Assembly (NCBI GenBank): GCA_036541255.1
Contig: JAZHDD010000035.1
Coordinates: forward strand, 3,720 to 67,719
Reading direction: 5' to 3'
From: Paucidesulfovibrio sp036541255
GTDB taxonomy: Bacteria > Desulfobacterota > Desulfovibrionia > Desulfovibrionales > Desulfovibrionaceae
Length of the DNA stretch: 64,000 nt
The position numbers and the translations under genes are program-made. A model generated the notes under the pieces. That model was not told the origin of the DNA. It saw only the letters and a list, made by a program, of their open reading frames with translations, and did not search any database. Shown piece after piece: positions 33,937-42,393 of this stretch (the stretch's first letter is position 1; every line of letters begins with the position of its first letter).

Positions 33937-35127
33937 ATGTCGAAACAGCAGCTTTCCTTTGCCAATCTGTTCTTCCTCTGGTTCGGTGCGGCAGTATCCG
34001 TGGCCGAGATCCTCACCGGGGGCCTGTTGGCTGAACTGGGTCTGTTCAAGGGAATGCTGGCCAACGTCTCGGGCCATGTCGTCGGTACTTGCCTGCTGGT
34101 TCTGGCCGGCCTGATAGGTTTCCGCGAACGCATCCCTGCGATCACCTCCACACGTATCTCCTTTGGCAAGCGCGGCTCCTACATCATTTCGCTGATCAAC
34201 GTGCTGCAACTCGTGGGCTGGACCGCCTGGATGGTTCTGCTTGGCGGTAATGCCTTGGATGGCTTGACCCAGGCGCTTTGGGGCTATTCCAATCCCTCGC
34301 TGCTGGCCGCATTTGTGGGTTCGTGTATTGGCTTTTGGGTGTTTTTGGGCGTGCGGGGCTTCAAATGGTTGAACATGGTCGCCGTGAGCCTGCTCCTGGT
34401 GCTTACCGTCGTGCTCAGCTGGGTGCTGCTCAGCAGTCCGGACGCGTTCAAGAATGTCGAGGGGCAGGGAGCGTTCCATTTTGGATTTGAAATGGCGGTG
34501 ATCATGCCGCTGTCCTGGTTCCCGCTCATTTCCGACTACACCAGCATGGCCCGCACTCGTCGTGCCTCCTGGCTGGCACCGTTTTTGGGGTATCTGATCG
34601 GCAGTTGCTGGATGTACGGCATCGGACTCATGGGGGCGCTGCATTCCGGCAGCTTTGACCCCGCGCAAATGATGCTCGCCGCCAACCTGGGCCTTGTTGC
34701 TTTGGGCATCATCGGTTTGTCCACCGTGACCACGACTTTTTTGGATGTTTTTTCAGCAGCGCTTTCCACTCTGAATGTTTTCCCCAAGCTGAGCCGCCGA
34801 TGGACTTCGGTGTTCTTTGCCGCGGCTGGAACAGTATTGGCTTTGTTCGTGCCGATCACCGAATATGAGTGGTTTTTGTATATTCTCGGCTCCCTGTTTG
34901 CTCCGCTTATTGCCATACTCTTGGCGGATTACTATGTTTTGCGGGTGGATAAACGGGAAACTTCCCTGGACCCCGTCGCGATTCTGAGTCTTGCACTCGG
35001 CATCGGTCTGTATTATCTGCTTCGACCTTACGGGTTGGTGGTCGGCCCGACCTTGGCGACCATTGCCTGCGTTTTTGCCCTGCACCTTGCGCTCCGTGCG
35101 GCGACTTTGGTGCGTTGCAAGGGATAA
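33937..35127 (+). CDS. cytX: Hydroxymethylpyrimidine/thiamine-precursor transporter, NCS1 family
   Basis: 396 aa, about 12 membrane helices, nucleobase:cation symporter-1 family ('LFFLWFGAAVSVAEILTGGLL', 'INVLQLVGWTAWMVLLGGNAL', 'LSWFPLISDYTSMARTRRASW'). The TPP riboswitch upstream marks it as the CytX group, proposed to import the HMP moiety of thiamine. The open frame begins at 33835 inside the riboswitch; ATG 33937 begins at the family N-terminus. No other thiamine gene is adjacent. Confidence 0.9.
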   Translation: MSKQQLSFANLFFLWFGAAVSVAEILTGGLLAELGLFKGMLANVSGHVVGTCLLVLAGLIGFRERIPAITSTRISFGKRGSYIISLINVLQLVGWTAWMVLLGGNALDGLTQALWGYSNPSLLAAFVGSCIGFWVFLGVRGFKWLNMVAVSLLLVLTVVLSWVLLSSPDAFKNVEGQGAFHFGFEMAVIMPLSWFPLISDYTSMARTRRASWLAPFLGYLIGSCWMYGIGLMGALHSGSFDPAQMMLAANLGLVALGIIGLSTVTTTFLDVFSAALSTLNVFPKLSRRWTSVFFAAAGTVLALFVPITEYEWFLYILGSLFAPLIAILLADYYVLRVDKRETSLDPVAILSLALGIGLYYLLRPYGLVVGPTLATIACVFALHLALRAATLVRCKG

Positions 35128-35216
35128 AAATGCGCGCCACACGAATTGCCTCTTGCCAAAGAGGGCATGGCCGGGTATGTAACCCTGCTGCACGAAATGA
35201 ATGACAGGAGACCGTC

Positions 35217-35441
35217 ATGAAAAATGATATCCATCCCAAATTGTTCAAGGCCAAGATCAGCTGCCATTGCGGTTTCGAAACCGAGCTGATGACCTCCAAG
35301 GGCAAGCAGATCGAAGTGGAAATCTGCGCCAACTGCCACCCCTTCTACACTGGCAAGCAGCGCTTTGTGGATACTGCTGGTCGCATCGACCGTTTCCGCA
35401 AGAAGTACGCTCAGTTCGAGAAGGGCGCGGATTCCGAGTAG
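35217..35441 (+). CDS. rpmE: Ribosomal protein bL31
   Basis: 74 aa. Zinc-binding (C+) form with Cys residues in 'AKISCHCGFETE' and 'EICANCHPFYTGKQ', the pattern CxC...CxxC. 'HPFYTGKQRFVDTAGRIDRFRKKYA' is the bL31 signature. GGAG precedes the ATG. Ends in its own terminator, before the DUF1385-prfA-prmC genes that often follow rpmE in bacteria. Confidence 0.97.
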   Translation: MKNDIHPKLFKAKISCHCGFETELMTSKGKQIEVEICANCHPFYTGKQRFVDTAGRIDRFRKKYAQFEKGADSE

Positions 35442-35469
35442 CTGCTTTCGGCGATCGCCGCAAGAAATG

Positions 35470-35507
35470 CCTCTATTGGATTTTTACCAATGGAGGTTTT
35501 CTTGTTT
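35470..35507 (+). terminator. Terminator of rpmE
   Basis: Ten-pair stem CCTCTATTGG (35470-35479)/CCAATGGAGG (35487-35496, one T-G pair) followed by TTTTCTTGTTT. The in-frame ATG at 35490 lies within the 3' arm, arguing that translation of the next gene does not start there. Confidence 0.85.
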
Positions 35508-35603
35508 GTCGCGACCGGCGTCCTCGTTTTCCCCGCCCTTTACTTTTTGGGGCCAGGGATTATCTTTCACGAGTGCTTCAACTCCATCCCGAACGAGGTC
35601 AAC

Positions 35604-36560
35604 GTGAAGCTGAGTTCTCTTCTCTTTGCTGCTCCGACAGCTGTTGGCGGGCAGGCCTTGATCGAGGGCGTGATGATGCGCGCCCGCGACAGACTGGCCA
35701 TTGCCGTTCGCAAGTCGGATGGTGAGATTAAGGTCGAGGTCCGGCCCTGGTTTTCCATGACCACGCACCCCTGGCTCAAGAAGCCCTTTGTGCGCGGTTT
35801 CCCTATCCTGCTCGAGACCATGGTCAATGGCATCCGCGCCCTGTATTGGTCTGCCAACGAGGCCTTGGACGAAGAAGGGGAGGAAGGAGAGGACGCGGGC
35901 GGTCTTTCCACGTGGCATATGGTCTTGACTATGGTTGCGGCCATTGGCTTTGCCTTGGGATTGTTCGTGGTCGTTCCCCATTTTTTCTCTGTGGTCATGG
36001 AACAATGGGGCCTGGGGGGAGACGTGAACTCCCTGTCGTTCCACGCTTGGGACGGCCTGTTCAAGATGCTCATGTTCGTGGGCTATATCCTGGCCATTTC
36101 CTTCATGCCCGATATCCGCCGCGTGTTTCAGTATCACGGGGCCGAACACAAGACGATTTGGACCTTTGAAAGCGGGGCCGAACTGACGCCTGCCGCTGCG
36201 CGCGGGTTCAGCCGGCTGCACCCGCGTTGCGGTACGGCTTTTCTGCTCTTTGTCCTGGCCTTGTCCATCGTGCTTTTCACTGTACTGGTACCGCTTCTGC
36301 TCCTATTGTATTCGCCCGAGGTGTTCATCCTCAAGCACCTGTACATCGTTGGCCTCAAGCTTGCGCTGATGGTGCCTGTGAGTTCCTTGTCCTATGAACT
36401 GATCCGTTTTTCCGGCAAATTTCATACGAATATTCTGTGCCGGATGCTGTGCTGGCCTGGCTTGGCGTTGCAGGGTTTGACAACCAAGGAACCGGATGAC
36501 TCCCAGATCGAGGTGGCTATCGCCGCCTTGCAGTGCGCCATTGCAGAGGAGGGCGCGTAA
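35604..36560 (+). CDS. DUF1385 integral membrane protein
   Basis: 318 aa. Starts with 'SSLLFAAPTAVGGQALIEGVMMR', the GGQA-[LV]-IEGVMMR signature of DUF1385, and has about four membrane helices with conserved 'YHGAEHKTIWTFE' and 'LHPRCGTAFLLFV'. Function unknown, but the gene regularly precedes prfA. GTG 35604 with GAGG (35595-35598) is chosen; a start at ATG 35490 would put 38 hydrophobic residues in front and lies inside the rpmE terminator. The stop is immediately followed by the prfA ATG. Confidence 0.88.
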   Translation: MKLSSLLFAAPTAVGGQALIEGVMMRARDRLAIAVRKSDGEIKVEVRPWFSMTTHPWLKKPFVRGFPILLETMVNGIRALYWSANEALDEEGEEGEDAGGLSTWHMVLTMVAAIGFALGLFVVVPHFFSVVMEQWGLGGDVNSLSFHAWDGLFKMLMFVGYILAISFMPDIRRVFQYHGAEHKTIWTFESGAELTPAAARGFSRLHPRCGTAFLLFVLALSIVLFTVLVPLLLLLYSPEVFILKHLYIVGLKLALMVPVSSLSYELIRFSGKFHTNILCRMLCWPGLALQGLTTKEPDDSQIEVAIAALQCAIAEEGA

Positions 36561-37631
36561 ATGTTCGCCAGATTGGACGAAATAGAAGAGTCCTACCAAA
36601 AGTTGGAAAACCAGCTTGCGGAACCGGACATTTTTAGTGACCAGGAGCGCTATCGCAAGGTGACCAAGGCTCATGCCGAGCTGGGCGATATCGTCAAGGT
36701 CTATCGTGAGTATCAGAGCGCTTCGCGCAATCTTGCGGACAACAAGGAACTCTTGCGCGACAAGGATCCGGATATCCGTGAGATGGCGCAGCTCGAGATT
36801 CCCGAGCTGGAGGAGCTTGTCGAGAAACTCTCTGAAAAGCTCAAGGTCCTGTTGCTGCCCAAAGATCCTCTGGATGAAAAGGATACCATCGTGGAAATCC
36901 GCGCTGGCACAGGCGGTGATGAAGCCGCTCTGTTTGCTGCGGATCTTTTCCGCATGTATTGTCGGTTCGCCGAGGAAAAACGTTGGAAAGTTGAAGTCAT
37001 CAGTCAGCATGAGACAGGCACGGGGGGGCTTAAGGAAGTCATTGCCTCCATTTCCGGAGAGAAGGTCTACAGCTGGCTGAAGTACGAATCCGGTACCCAC
37101 CGCGTACAGCGCGTACCCGCCACGGAATCTCAGGGACGCATACACACTTCGGCCGTGACCGTGGCCATTCTGCCGGAGGCCGAGGAAGTTGATGTGGATA
37201 TTCGTCCCGAAGAACTTCGGGTGGACGTTTTCCGATCATCAGGCCCAGGAGGGCAATCCGTCAATACCACGGATTCGGCGATCCGCATCACCCACTTGCC
37301 TTCGGGGTTGGTGGTTATTTGCCAGGACGAGAAATCCCAACACAAGAACAAGGCCAAGGCACTGAAGGTCCTGCGTTCGCGCTTGCTGCAAATGGAACAG
37401 GACAAGGCCAAGGCTGAACAGGATGCAGCGCGTCGATCTTTGGTCGGCAGTGGTGATCGCTCCGAGCGCATCCGCACCTACAATTTCCCGCAGAGCCGTA
37501 TCACGGATCATCGTATCAACCTGACCCTCTACAAGTTGGATCAGGTCATGGAAGGGGATCTGGAAGATATCGTGAGCGCTTTGGTTTCGCACTATCAGAC
37601 CGAAGCCATGAAGAGCTCCGCTCAGGCGTGA
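36561..37631 (+). CDS. prfA: Peptide chain release factor 1
   Basis: 356 aa. The GGQ loop is in 'RSSGPGGQSVNTTDSAIRI' and the anticodon-like P-A/V-T region in 'HRVQRVPATESQGRIHTSA', which identifies RF1 (UAA/UAG) rather than RF2. Starts directly after the DUF1385 stop; the prmC start follows within 2 bases. Gln of GGQ is the substrate of PrmC, encoded next. Confidence 0.97.
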   Translation: MFARLDEIEESYQKLENQLAEPDIFSDQERYRKVTKAHAELGDIVKVYREYQSASRNLADNKELLRDKDPDIREMAQLEIPELEELVEKLSEKLKVLLLPKDPLDEKDTIVEIRAGTGGDEAALFAADLFRMYCRFAEEKRWKVEVISQHETGTGGLKEVIASISGEKVYSWLKYESGTHRVQRVPATESQGRIHTSAVTVAILPEAEEVDVDIRPEELRVDVFRSSGPGGQSVNTTDSAIRITHLPSGLVVICQDEKSQHKNKAKALKVLRSRLLQMEQDKAKAEQDAARRSLVGSGDRSERIRTYNFPQSRITDHRINLTLYKLDQVMEGDLEDIVSALVSHYQTEAMKSSAQA

Positions 37632-37633
37632 CC

Positions 37634-38497
37634 ATGAGCCTGCCGTTGTTGCGCGATGTCCTTCGGCATGCTGTCGCGCGTCTGACCGAAGCCGGGGTGG
37701 ATTCACCCCGGCTTTCGTCGCGTCTGCTGGCTGGCAAGGCCCTTGGGCTTGATCAGGTGCACCTGATTACCGAGAGCGACCGCCCTTTGACGCCGGAAGA
37801 GATGCATTCCCTTGAAGCCTTGATTCTGCGGCGGGCCGCTGGCGAACCCGTTGCCTACATCCTGGGTGAAAAGGAGTTCTATGGCCTGAGTTTTCAGGTG
37901 TCGCCTGCCGTTTTGATCCCCCGTCCGGAAACCGAACAGATCGTCGAGCTGGCCGAAGCACATTTTATCTCGGGGGAGCCGTTTCGTTTTCTCGATCTGG
38001 GCACTGGATCGGGAGCCCTGGCCGTGACATTGGCCACGCGTTTTCCCAAATCGAGGGGAATGGCTCTGGATATCAGCGCAGCCGCCCTGGATGTTGCCCG
38101 GGAAAACTCCCGTCGGCACTGCGTGGAAGACCGGGTGCAATTTTTGTTGTCGGATTTTTGCTCGACGCTTCCCGGGGCTCCCGTGGATTTGATTGTTGCC
38201 AATCCACCGTACATCAGCCCCGAGGAGTATGCCGGACTGGATCGCGAAGTTGCGGATTTCGAGCCCCGGTTGGCGTTGGAGAGCGGTCGCCGTGGGTTGG
38301 CGCATGCGGCGGCTTTGGCCCCGCGTGCAGCCGAGGCTTTGCGCGCCGGAGGAATATTGCTCTTGGAAATGGGCTGCACGCAGGGAATGGATATGCAGGG
38401 TATTTTTTCCGAACCTTCGCTGCGTTTTGAAGAGGTTCGGGTGTTACAGGATTTGGCCGGTCTGGACAGGGTGCTGTTGGCTCGCAAGTCCTCCTGA
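37634..38497 (+). CDS. prmC: Release factor glutamine methyltransferase
   Basis: 287 aa. SAM site 'FLDLGTGSGALAVTLATRF' and the catalytic 'IVANPPYISPEE' (NPPY), which methylates the Gln of the GGQ motif in RF1/RF2. The N-terminal helical domain ('DSPRLSSRLLAGKALGLDQV') is complete. ATG 37634 is 2 bases after prfA; an overlapping GTG at 37628 would add two residues. Confidence 0.95.
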   Translation: MSLPLLRDVLRHAVARLTEAGVDSPRLSSRLLAGKALGLDQVHLITESDRPLTPEEMHSLEALILRRAAGEPVAYILGEKEFYGLSFQVSPAVLIPRPETEQIVELAEAHFISGEPFRFLDLGTGSGALAVTLATRFPKSRGMALDISAAALDVARENSRRHCVEDRVQFLLSDFCSTLPGAPVDLIVANPPYISPEEYAGLDREVADFEPRLALESGRRGLAHAAALAPRAAEALRAGGILLLEMGCTQGMDMQGIFSEPSLRFEEVRVLQDLAGLDRVLLARKSS

Positions 38498-38663
38498 TTC
38501 CCGCCGCATTTCTGCCTCTCTTCCTGTGGTATCTTTGCCAAGAGTGGTGAAAATGCAACAGTTTTTAAGGGTGGCTTTTTAAAAATAGTTATATAAAAAC
38601 AGCATGTTAAACTGTGTATCGTTGTGGGCATCGTTTTTGCTAAGAGGGGATTCAGGAGATACG

Positions 38664-39596
38664 ATGTTGCAAACCACTATTCGCACCACAGTTCGCTGCA
38701 CTGGAACAGGACTTCATAGCGGCAAGGAAGTTGGCCTGACGTTGCGGCCAGCCGTTGAAGATACCGGCATTTTGTTTTCCCTGCGCACCGGTTCCGGTTC
38801 CGTCTTTCTGACGCCCACGCCTGAGCTGGTCGTGAGCACGGGCTTGGCCACCACGTTGGGCAACGGCAACGAAGCCATTTCCACTGTCGAACATCTCATG
38901 GCCGCCGTGCGCGGCATGGGCATTGATAACATTCACATTGAAGTGGATGGACGTGAACTGCCCATCATGGACGGCAGCGCTGCTCCGTTCGTTTATCTTC
39001 TGAAACAGGCCGGCATTCGTCGTTTGAATCGACGCCGCAAAACCCTGGCAGTGAAGAAGCCCATGACTTTCGAGCAGGACGGCAAGTTCATTCGCGTGAC
39101 GCCTTACGATGGCTTCCGTGTAGATTACACCATCGAGTTCGCCCACCCAGCCATTGGCCGCCAGCGTCTTGATGTTGAAGTGACTCCTGAAAATTTTGCT
39201 GCCGAGGTTTCCAAGGCCCGTACTTTCGGTTTTTTGAAGGAAGTCGAATACTTGCATGCTAATGGATTGGCTCTGGGCGGTTCTCTGGATAATGCCGTGG
39301 TCCTGGACGACTATGCCGTGCTCAACTCCGAAGGGCTCCGGTTCGAGGATGAGTTCGTGCGCCACAAGTTGCTGGACTTCATCGGCGACATGGCCGTGCT
39401 CAATCTGCCGCTGCGCGGTCACTTCGAGGTGTTTGCCTCCGGCCATGAACTGAACAACGCCTTCCTGCGTGAGCTGACCGCCAATCGTTCCGAATACCTT
39501 GAAGAGGTTGTTTTGGGCGAGTCTCGGCCGCACCACCGGCCGCAGCCTGAAGTAGAAGAGGTTCGCGGGCTTCAGCCTTCAGTGGCCATGGCCTAG
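38664..39596 (+). CDS. lpxC: UDP-3-O-acyl-N-acetylglucosamine deacetylase
   Basis: 310 aa, zinc-dependent first committed step of lipid A synthesis. Zinc ligands are in 'ISTVEHLMAAVRGMG' (His) and 'EFVRHKLLDFIGDMAVL' (His/Asp), and 'ALGGSLDNAVVLDD' is a conserved active-site stretch. ATG 38664 with GGAG upstream matches the family start ('LQTTIRTTVRCTGTGLHSG'); the frame to 38604 lies in an AT-rich intergenic stretch that probably holds the promoter. The C-terminal about 25 residues are a non-conserved tail. Followed by a strong terminator. Confidence 0.96.
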   Translation: MLQTTIRTTVRCTGTGLHSGKEVGLTLRPAVEDTGILFSLRTGSGSVFLTPTPELVVSTGLATTLGNGNEAISTVEHLMAAVRGMGIDNIHIEVDGRELPIMDGSAAPFVYLLKQAGIRRLNRRRKTLAVKKPMTFEQDGKFIRVTPYDGFRVDYTIEFAHPAIGRQRLDVEVTPENFAAEVSKARTFGFLKEVEYLHANGLALGGSLDNAVVLDDYAVLNSEGLRFEDEFVRHKLLDFIGDMAVLNLPLRGHFEVFASGHELNNAFLRELTANRSEYLEEVVLGESRPHHRPQPEVEEVRGLQPSVAMA

Positions 39597-39615
39597 ATTT
39601 TTTTCTGTACGTTAC

Positions 39616-39645
39616 AGCCCCATTCTTCGGAGTGGGGCTTTTTTT
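39616..39645. terminator. Terminator after lpxC
   Basis: Ten-pair stem AGCCCCATTC (39616-39625)/GAGTGGGGCT (39630-39639) with loop TTCG and T7. It also faces the end of the convergent flagellar operon at 39655. Confidence 0.93.
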
Positions 39646-39654
39646 ATGGGAAAA

Positions 39655-40458
39655 TCAGGGGAGCGGTGCCAGGAGTTCCGCCAAGAGGCCGCCGCGAAAA
39701 CGTTTGGGAAGAACTTCGGAGCCGAGGCAGGCCATATCCCACTCGTGGAGTCCTAGTCCCTTTTGCAGCAAAGGGCCGAGCCGTTCAGCACCTTGAGGGC
39801 GGTCGGCATAGATGCGGTATCGCAATAGCGGAGAGCGCAGCATGGCGCGGAATTGGAGCGCGCCGAAAGGTTCAAGCCGAAAGCCGAGTACGGCTTCGCT
39901 CATGGATGCGTCAGTTTTTTTCCAGATGAGCAATTCGTTTTCCCGTGCTTCAGGCAGGAGCCAGGGCAAGTAGGATAGCTGACGGGAATCTTTTCCGGCG
40001 AGACAGGCGTTGACCAAAGCCAAGCATTGTTCTGCCTGGGCAAGATTCTCACCTAACTGCTGAGACAAAGCTGAACGGAAACGTTTTTCCCCCTGGGGCA
40101 AAGGGGGCAGGGCGTCCAATCCTGCCTCAAAGGCGGCACGCGCCGTATGGAAATCCTGTACGGCTTTGCCCAGGCCGGTGGCTGCCCCCCCCTGAGCCGT
40201 ATATTCCTTGAGTATGATGTCAGGATAAAGCTGCTGCACCTGGAAAGTGAGTCTGGCTCCGACGGGTGGAGTACTGCCGATCTGGGCGAGGAGCGGGACG
40301 GAGCCGAAGTTGACCCAGGCCAGGCCTGAGCCTGCATGGCGCAGCACTCGTCCCTGGACGGTTTGTCCTATCTGATGGCTCTTACGGAAGGCCGTGGCGC
40401 GGGCATTGTCCGGGCCGGTGGAGCTGGAGTTCGTGCTTCCGGTTCCGCGGATGCGCAT
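39655..40458 (-). CDS. Hypothetical flagellar-operon protein, FliK-C-like
   Basis: 267 aa. N-terminal 'GRVLRHAGSGLAWVNFGSVPLLAQI' and 'GARLTFQVQQLYPDIILKE' resemble the beta region seen in hook-length-control related proteins, and the C-terminal part ('EAVLGFRLEPFGALQFRAML', 'ERLGPLLQKGLGLHEWDMACL') resembles the FliK C-terminal domain layout. It is the last gene of the flagellar operon, 8 bases after the DUF2802-like gene. The assignment rests on weak similarity and position. Confidence 0.5.
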   Translation of the reverse strand: MRIRGTGSTNSSSTGPDNARATAFRKSHQIGQTVQGRVLRHAGSGLAWVNFGSVPLLAQIGSTPPVGARLTFQVQQLYPDIILKEYTAQGGAATGLGKAVQDFHTARAAFEAGLDALPPLPQGEKRFRSALSQQLGENLAQAEQCLALVNACLAGKDSRQLSYLPWLLPEARENELLIWKKTDASMSEAVLGFRLEPFGALQFRAMLRSPLLRYRIYADRPQGAERLGPLLQKGLGLHEWDMACLGSEVLPKRFRGGLLAELLAPLP

Positions 40459-40466
40459 CCGATCTC

Positions 40467-40883
40467 CTATGCGTGTTGATCGAGAATCAACTGGACTTCC
40501 TCAATGGACAGCCCAGAGGAGCGGGCCAGCTCCTTTATGGATGCGCCTTCCTTGTGTCCGGTCAGGATGATCTGGCGCAGGAAGCTGGGCGATTTGGTGA
40601 ATTCCCGAGCATCCTTGAGCAGTTTTTCCAGATGCACGGTCTGCTTTTCCAGTTGTTCGTCCAGTTCGGCAAGTCGGTCCTGGCGTTGTCGGAACGATTG
40701 CACCAATTCGTGTTCAAGCTGGGCATTGAAGTGCAGCTTGTTCAGGAATTCTTCCTGGCGGGATTGGAGCGTGGAAATCAGTGATTCAGATTTCTTGAGC
40801 CGCAGGAAAAAGGCCACGACAACGGATAGAAGCAGCAATTCCACCAAGGTGAAGAGAACGAGAAGAAGATCGGTCAGCTCCAT
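40467..40883 (-). CDS. DUF2802-like membrane coiled-coil protein
   Basis: 138 aa. One N-terminal helix (about 5-27), a coiled coil (30-95), and a C-terminal HTH-like segment 'GASIKELARSSGLSIEEVQLIL', the pattern of DUF2802/DUF6115 proteins found in flagellar operons. Function unknown; an inner-membrane protein with cytoplasmic coiled coil is likely. Eight bases between its stop codon and the next gene. Confidence 0.65.
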   Translation of the reverse strand: MELTDLLLVLFTLVELLLLSVVVAFFLRLKKSESLISTLQSRQEEFLNKLHFNAQLEHELVQSFRQRQDRLAELDEQLEKQTVHLEKLLKDAREFTKSPSFLRQIILTGHKEGASIKELARSSGLSIEEVQLILDQHA

Positions 40884-40891
40884 GATTTGAT

Positions 40892-41215
40892 TCAGATTCT
40901 CCTGTTGACGATGTTGCCGGACCAGGGCGAGGCGTTGGAGGCCATGGCCTGTTCTTCGGGGTCAGCCTCTTCCCGCTTTTGGCGTTCCCCCTGCTGTTGG
41001 CCGCCTGAAGGATTTTTGCCGTCGCGGGTAACCATCTCCGTCTTTTCCTTCTTTTCGATTTCCTGGACCCGTTCCTGCTCTTCTTTTTGCTTCTTGAGCA
41101 GCAAGGGGCCGAACAGTTCCTGCCGGACCTCGGGGTGGGTCTGCTCGGCTGTGGCCAGCTTGCTCACGAAGGGCAGCTGGGAAATCAAGGTCGGGTAGTC
41201 TATGGGAGAAGACAT
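40892..41215 (-). CDS. Hypothetical charged protein of the flagellar operon
   Basis: 107 aa, no membrane segment. 'DYPTLISQLPFVSKLATAEQTHPEVRQ' is followed by a highly charged Lys/Glu/Gln stretch (55-90). Similar short proteins occur between fliL and the following gene in deltaproteobacterial flagellar operons. Role unknown. Starts 4 bases after the fliL stop. Confidence 0.6.
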   Translation of the reverse strand: MSSPIDYPTLISQLPFVSKLATAEQTHPEVRQELFGPLLLKKQKEEQERVQEIEKKEKTEMVTRDGKNPSGGQQQGERQKREEADPEEQAMASNASPWSGNIVNRRI

Positions 41216-41219
41216 AGGC

Positions 41220-41969
41220 TCACCTCACCAGGTATTTTTCGAAGAGGATAGTCTCAAACTGTCCTGCGGTCATGTATTGGTTGACCACGGACAGCAGCTC
41301 CTTCTTCAATTGGTCCGTATTGTCTTCATCGGTCAGAAATTGCAGGTCCTTGTTCTTGATGTAGTAATAAAGCGCATATCGCACCGTTGGCGTTTCCCTG
41401 GTCAGATTTTCGGCCAGACGTATTTCCGGTGTTGCAAAAACCACGCTGATTTCCAGAAAACGTAATTCCCCTTCCACATCCCGTTGTTCGATGATGAAGG
41501 GGTCCAGCCGGACCAGGGATTCACCGGGAGGAGCCACTTCTTCAGGGACAACCGCCTGTGCAGGCTTTTCCTCCACAGGTTGTTCGGTGGCGCTGGTTTC
41601 TGGCTGTGTCGGCGGTTCCGGTTCTTTTTTGGCAAACCAGAGGAAGTAGGCCAGCAGGAGAATCAGGAAAAAAACCGAACCGGCACCGAGGATGACGAAT
41701 TTCTTCTGTTTCCAGAAGGGGACGGGCTTTTCCTTGTCGCTCGGCTCTTCCAGGGGAGGCGGCGGAGCTTCGACGAGAATTTCCTCCTCTTCCTCCTCCT
41801 CTTCTTCCAGGAACGGCGCGTCATCAAGATCGAGATCGACCTTCTGGGTGGCGCGGCTGGTTTCTGCGTCGTCCAGTTGGGCCTTCAGGCCGGAGGGCGA
41901 GCTTGAATCCTCCCCGTTTTGGGGTATTTCAAGCGTTTCGTCCTGTTCGTCCGGGACCAGAAAAACCAT
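41220..41969 (-). CDS. fliL: Flagellar basal-body protein FliL
   Basis: 249 aa, longer than the usual about 160-180 because of an acidic N-terminal extension (residues 1-80, with runs of Glu at about 56-63). One membrane helix at about 92-112 ('FVILGAGSVFFLILLLAYF') and a periplasmic FliL domain ('VRLDPFIIEQRDVEGELRFL', 'ENLTRETPTVRYALYYYI'). FliL rings surround the stator and raise torque. The extension may act as a cytoplasmic interaction arm. Confidence 0.9.
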   Translation of the reverse strand: MVFLVPDEQDETLEIPQNGEDSSSPSGLKAQLDDAETSRATQKVDLDLDDAPFLEEEEEEEEEILVEAPPPPLEEPSDKEKPVPFWKQKKFVILGAGSVFFLILLLAYFLWFAKKEPEPPTQPETSATEQPVEEKPAQAVVPEEVAPPGESLVRLDPFIIEQRDVEGELRFLEISVVFATPEIRLAENLTRETPTVRYALYYYIKNKDLQFLTDEDNTDQLKKELLSVVNQYMTAGQFETILFEKYLVR

Positions 41970-41989
41970 GCCTTACTCCTGGACGGCGA

Positions 41990-42370
41990 TCAGTCGCCGA
42001 AAATCTTGTCGATCTTCTGCCCCAGCGTTTCCGGGGTGAAGGGTTTGACGATGTAATTGTTGACCCGTGCCTGTACCGCCTCAATGATATTTTCCTGCTG
42101 GGCTTCGGCCGTGACCATGAGGAAGGGGACATCCCCGTATTCCTCGCTGGCGCGGACTTTGCGGAGCAGTTCAATGCCGGTCATATGGGGCATGTTCCAG
42201 TCCGAGATGATGAAGTCCACGTTGTCCTTATTCAGAACGTCCCAGGCAGTGGTGCCGTCGTCCGCTTCAACAACGTTGTCGTAACCAAGCTGCCGCAGAA
42301 TGTTTTTGATGATGCGGCGCATGGTGGAGAAATCGTCCACGACCAGGATGCGCATTTTCTTGTTCTTCAT
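41990..42370 (-). CDS. cheY: Chemotaxis response regulator CheY
   Basis: 126 aa single receiver domain. Acidic pair 'VVDDFSTMRRIIKNIL', phosphoacceptor in 'VDFIISDWNMPHMTG', Thr in 'FLMVTAEA' and Lys in 'YIVKPFTPETL' are all present; sequence very close to enteric CheY. It signals to the flagellar switch. ATG 42370 has GGAA upstream; a more distal ATG at 42385 lacks a site. Located between fliA and fliL. Confidence 0.96.
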   Translation of the reverse strand: MKNKKMRILVVDDFSTMRRIIKNILRQLGYDNVVEADDGTTAWDVLNKDNVDFIISDWNMPHMTGIELLRKVRASEEYGDVPFLMVTAEAQQENIIEAVQARVNNYIVKPFTPETLGQKIDKIFGD

Positions 42371-42393
42371 GCTGCTGGGTTCCATCTGTGTTG

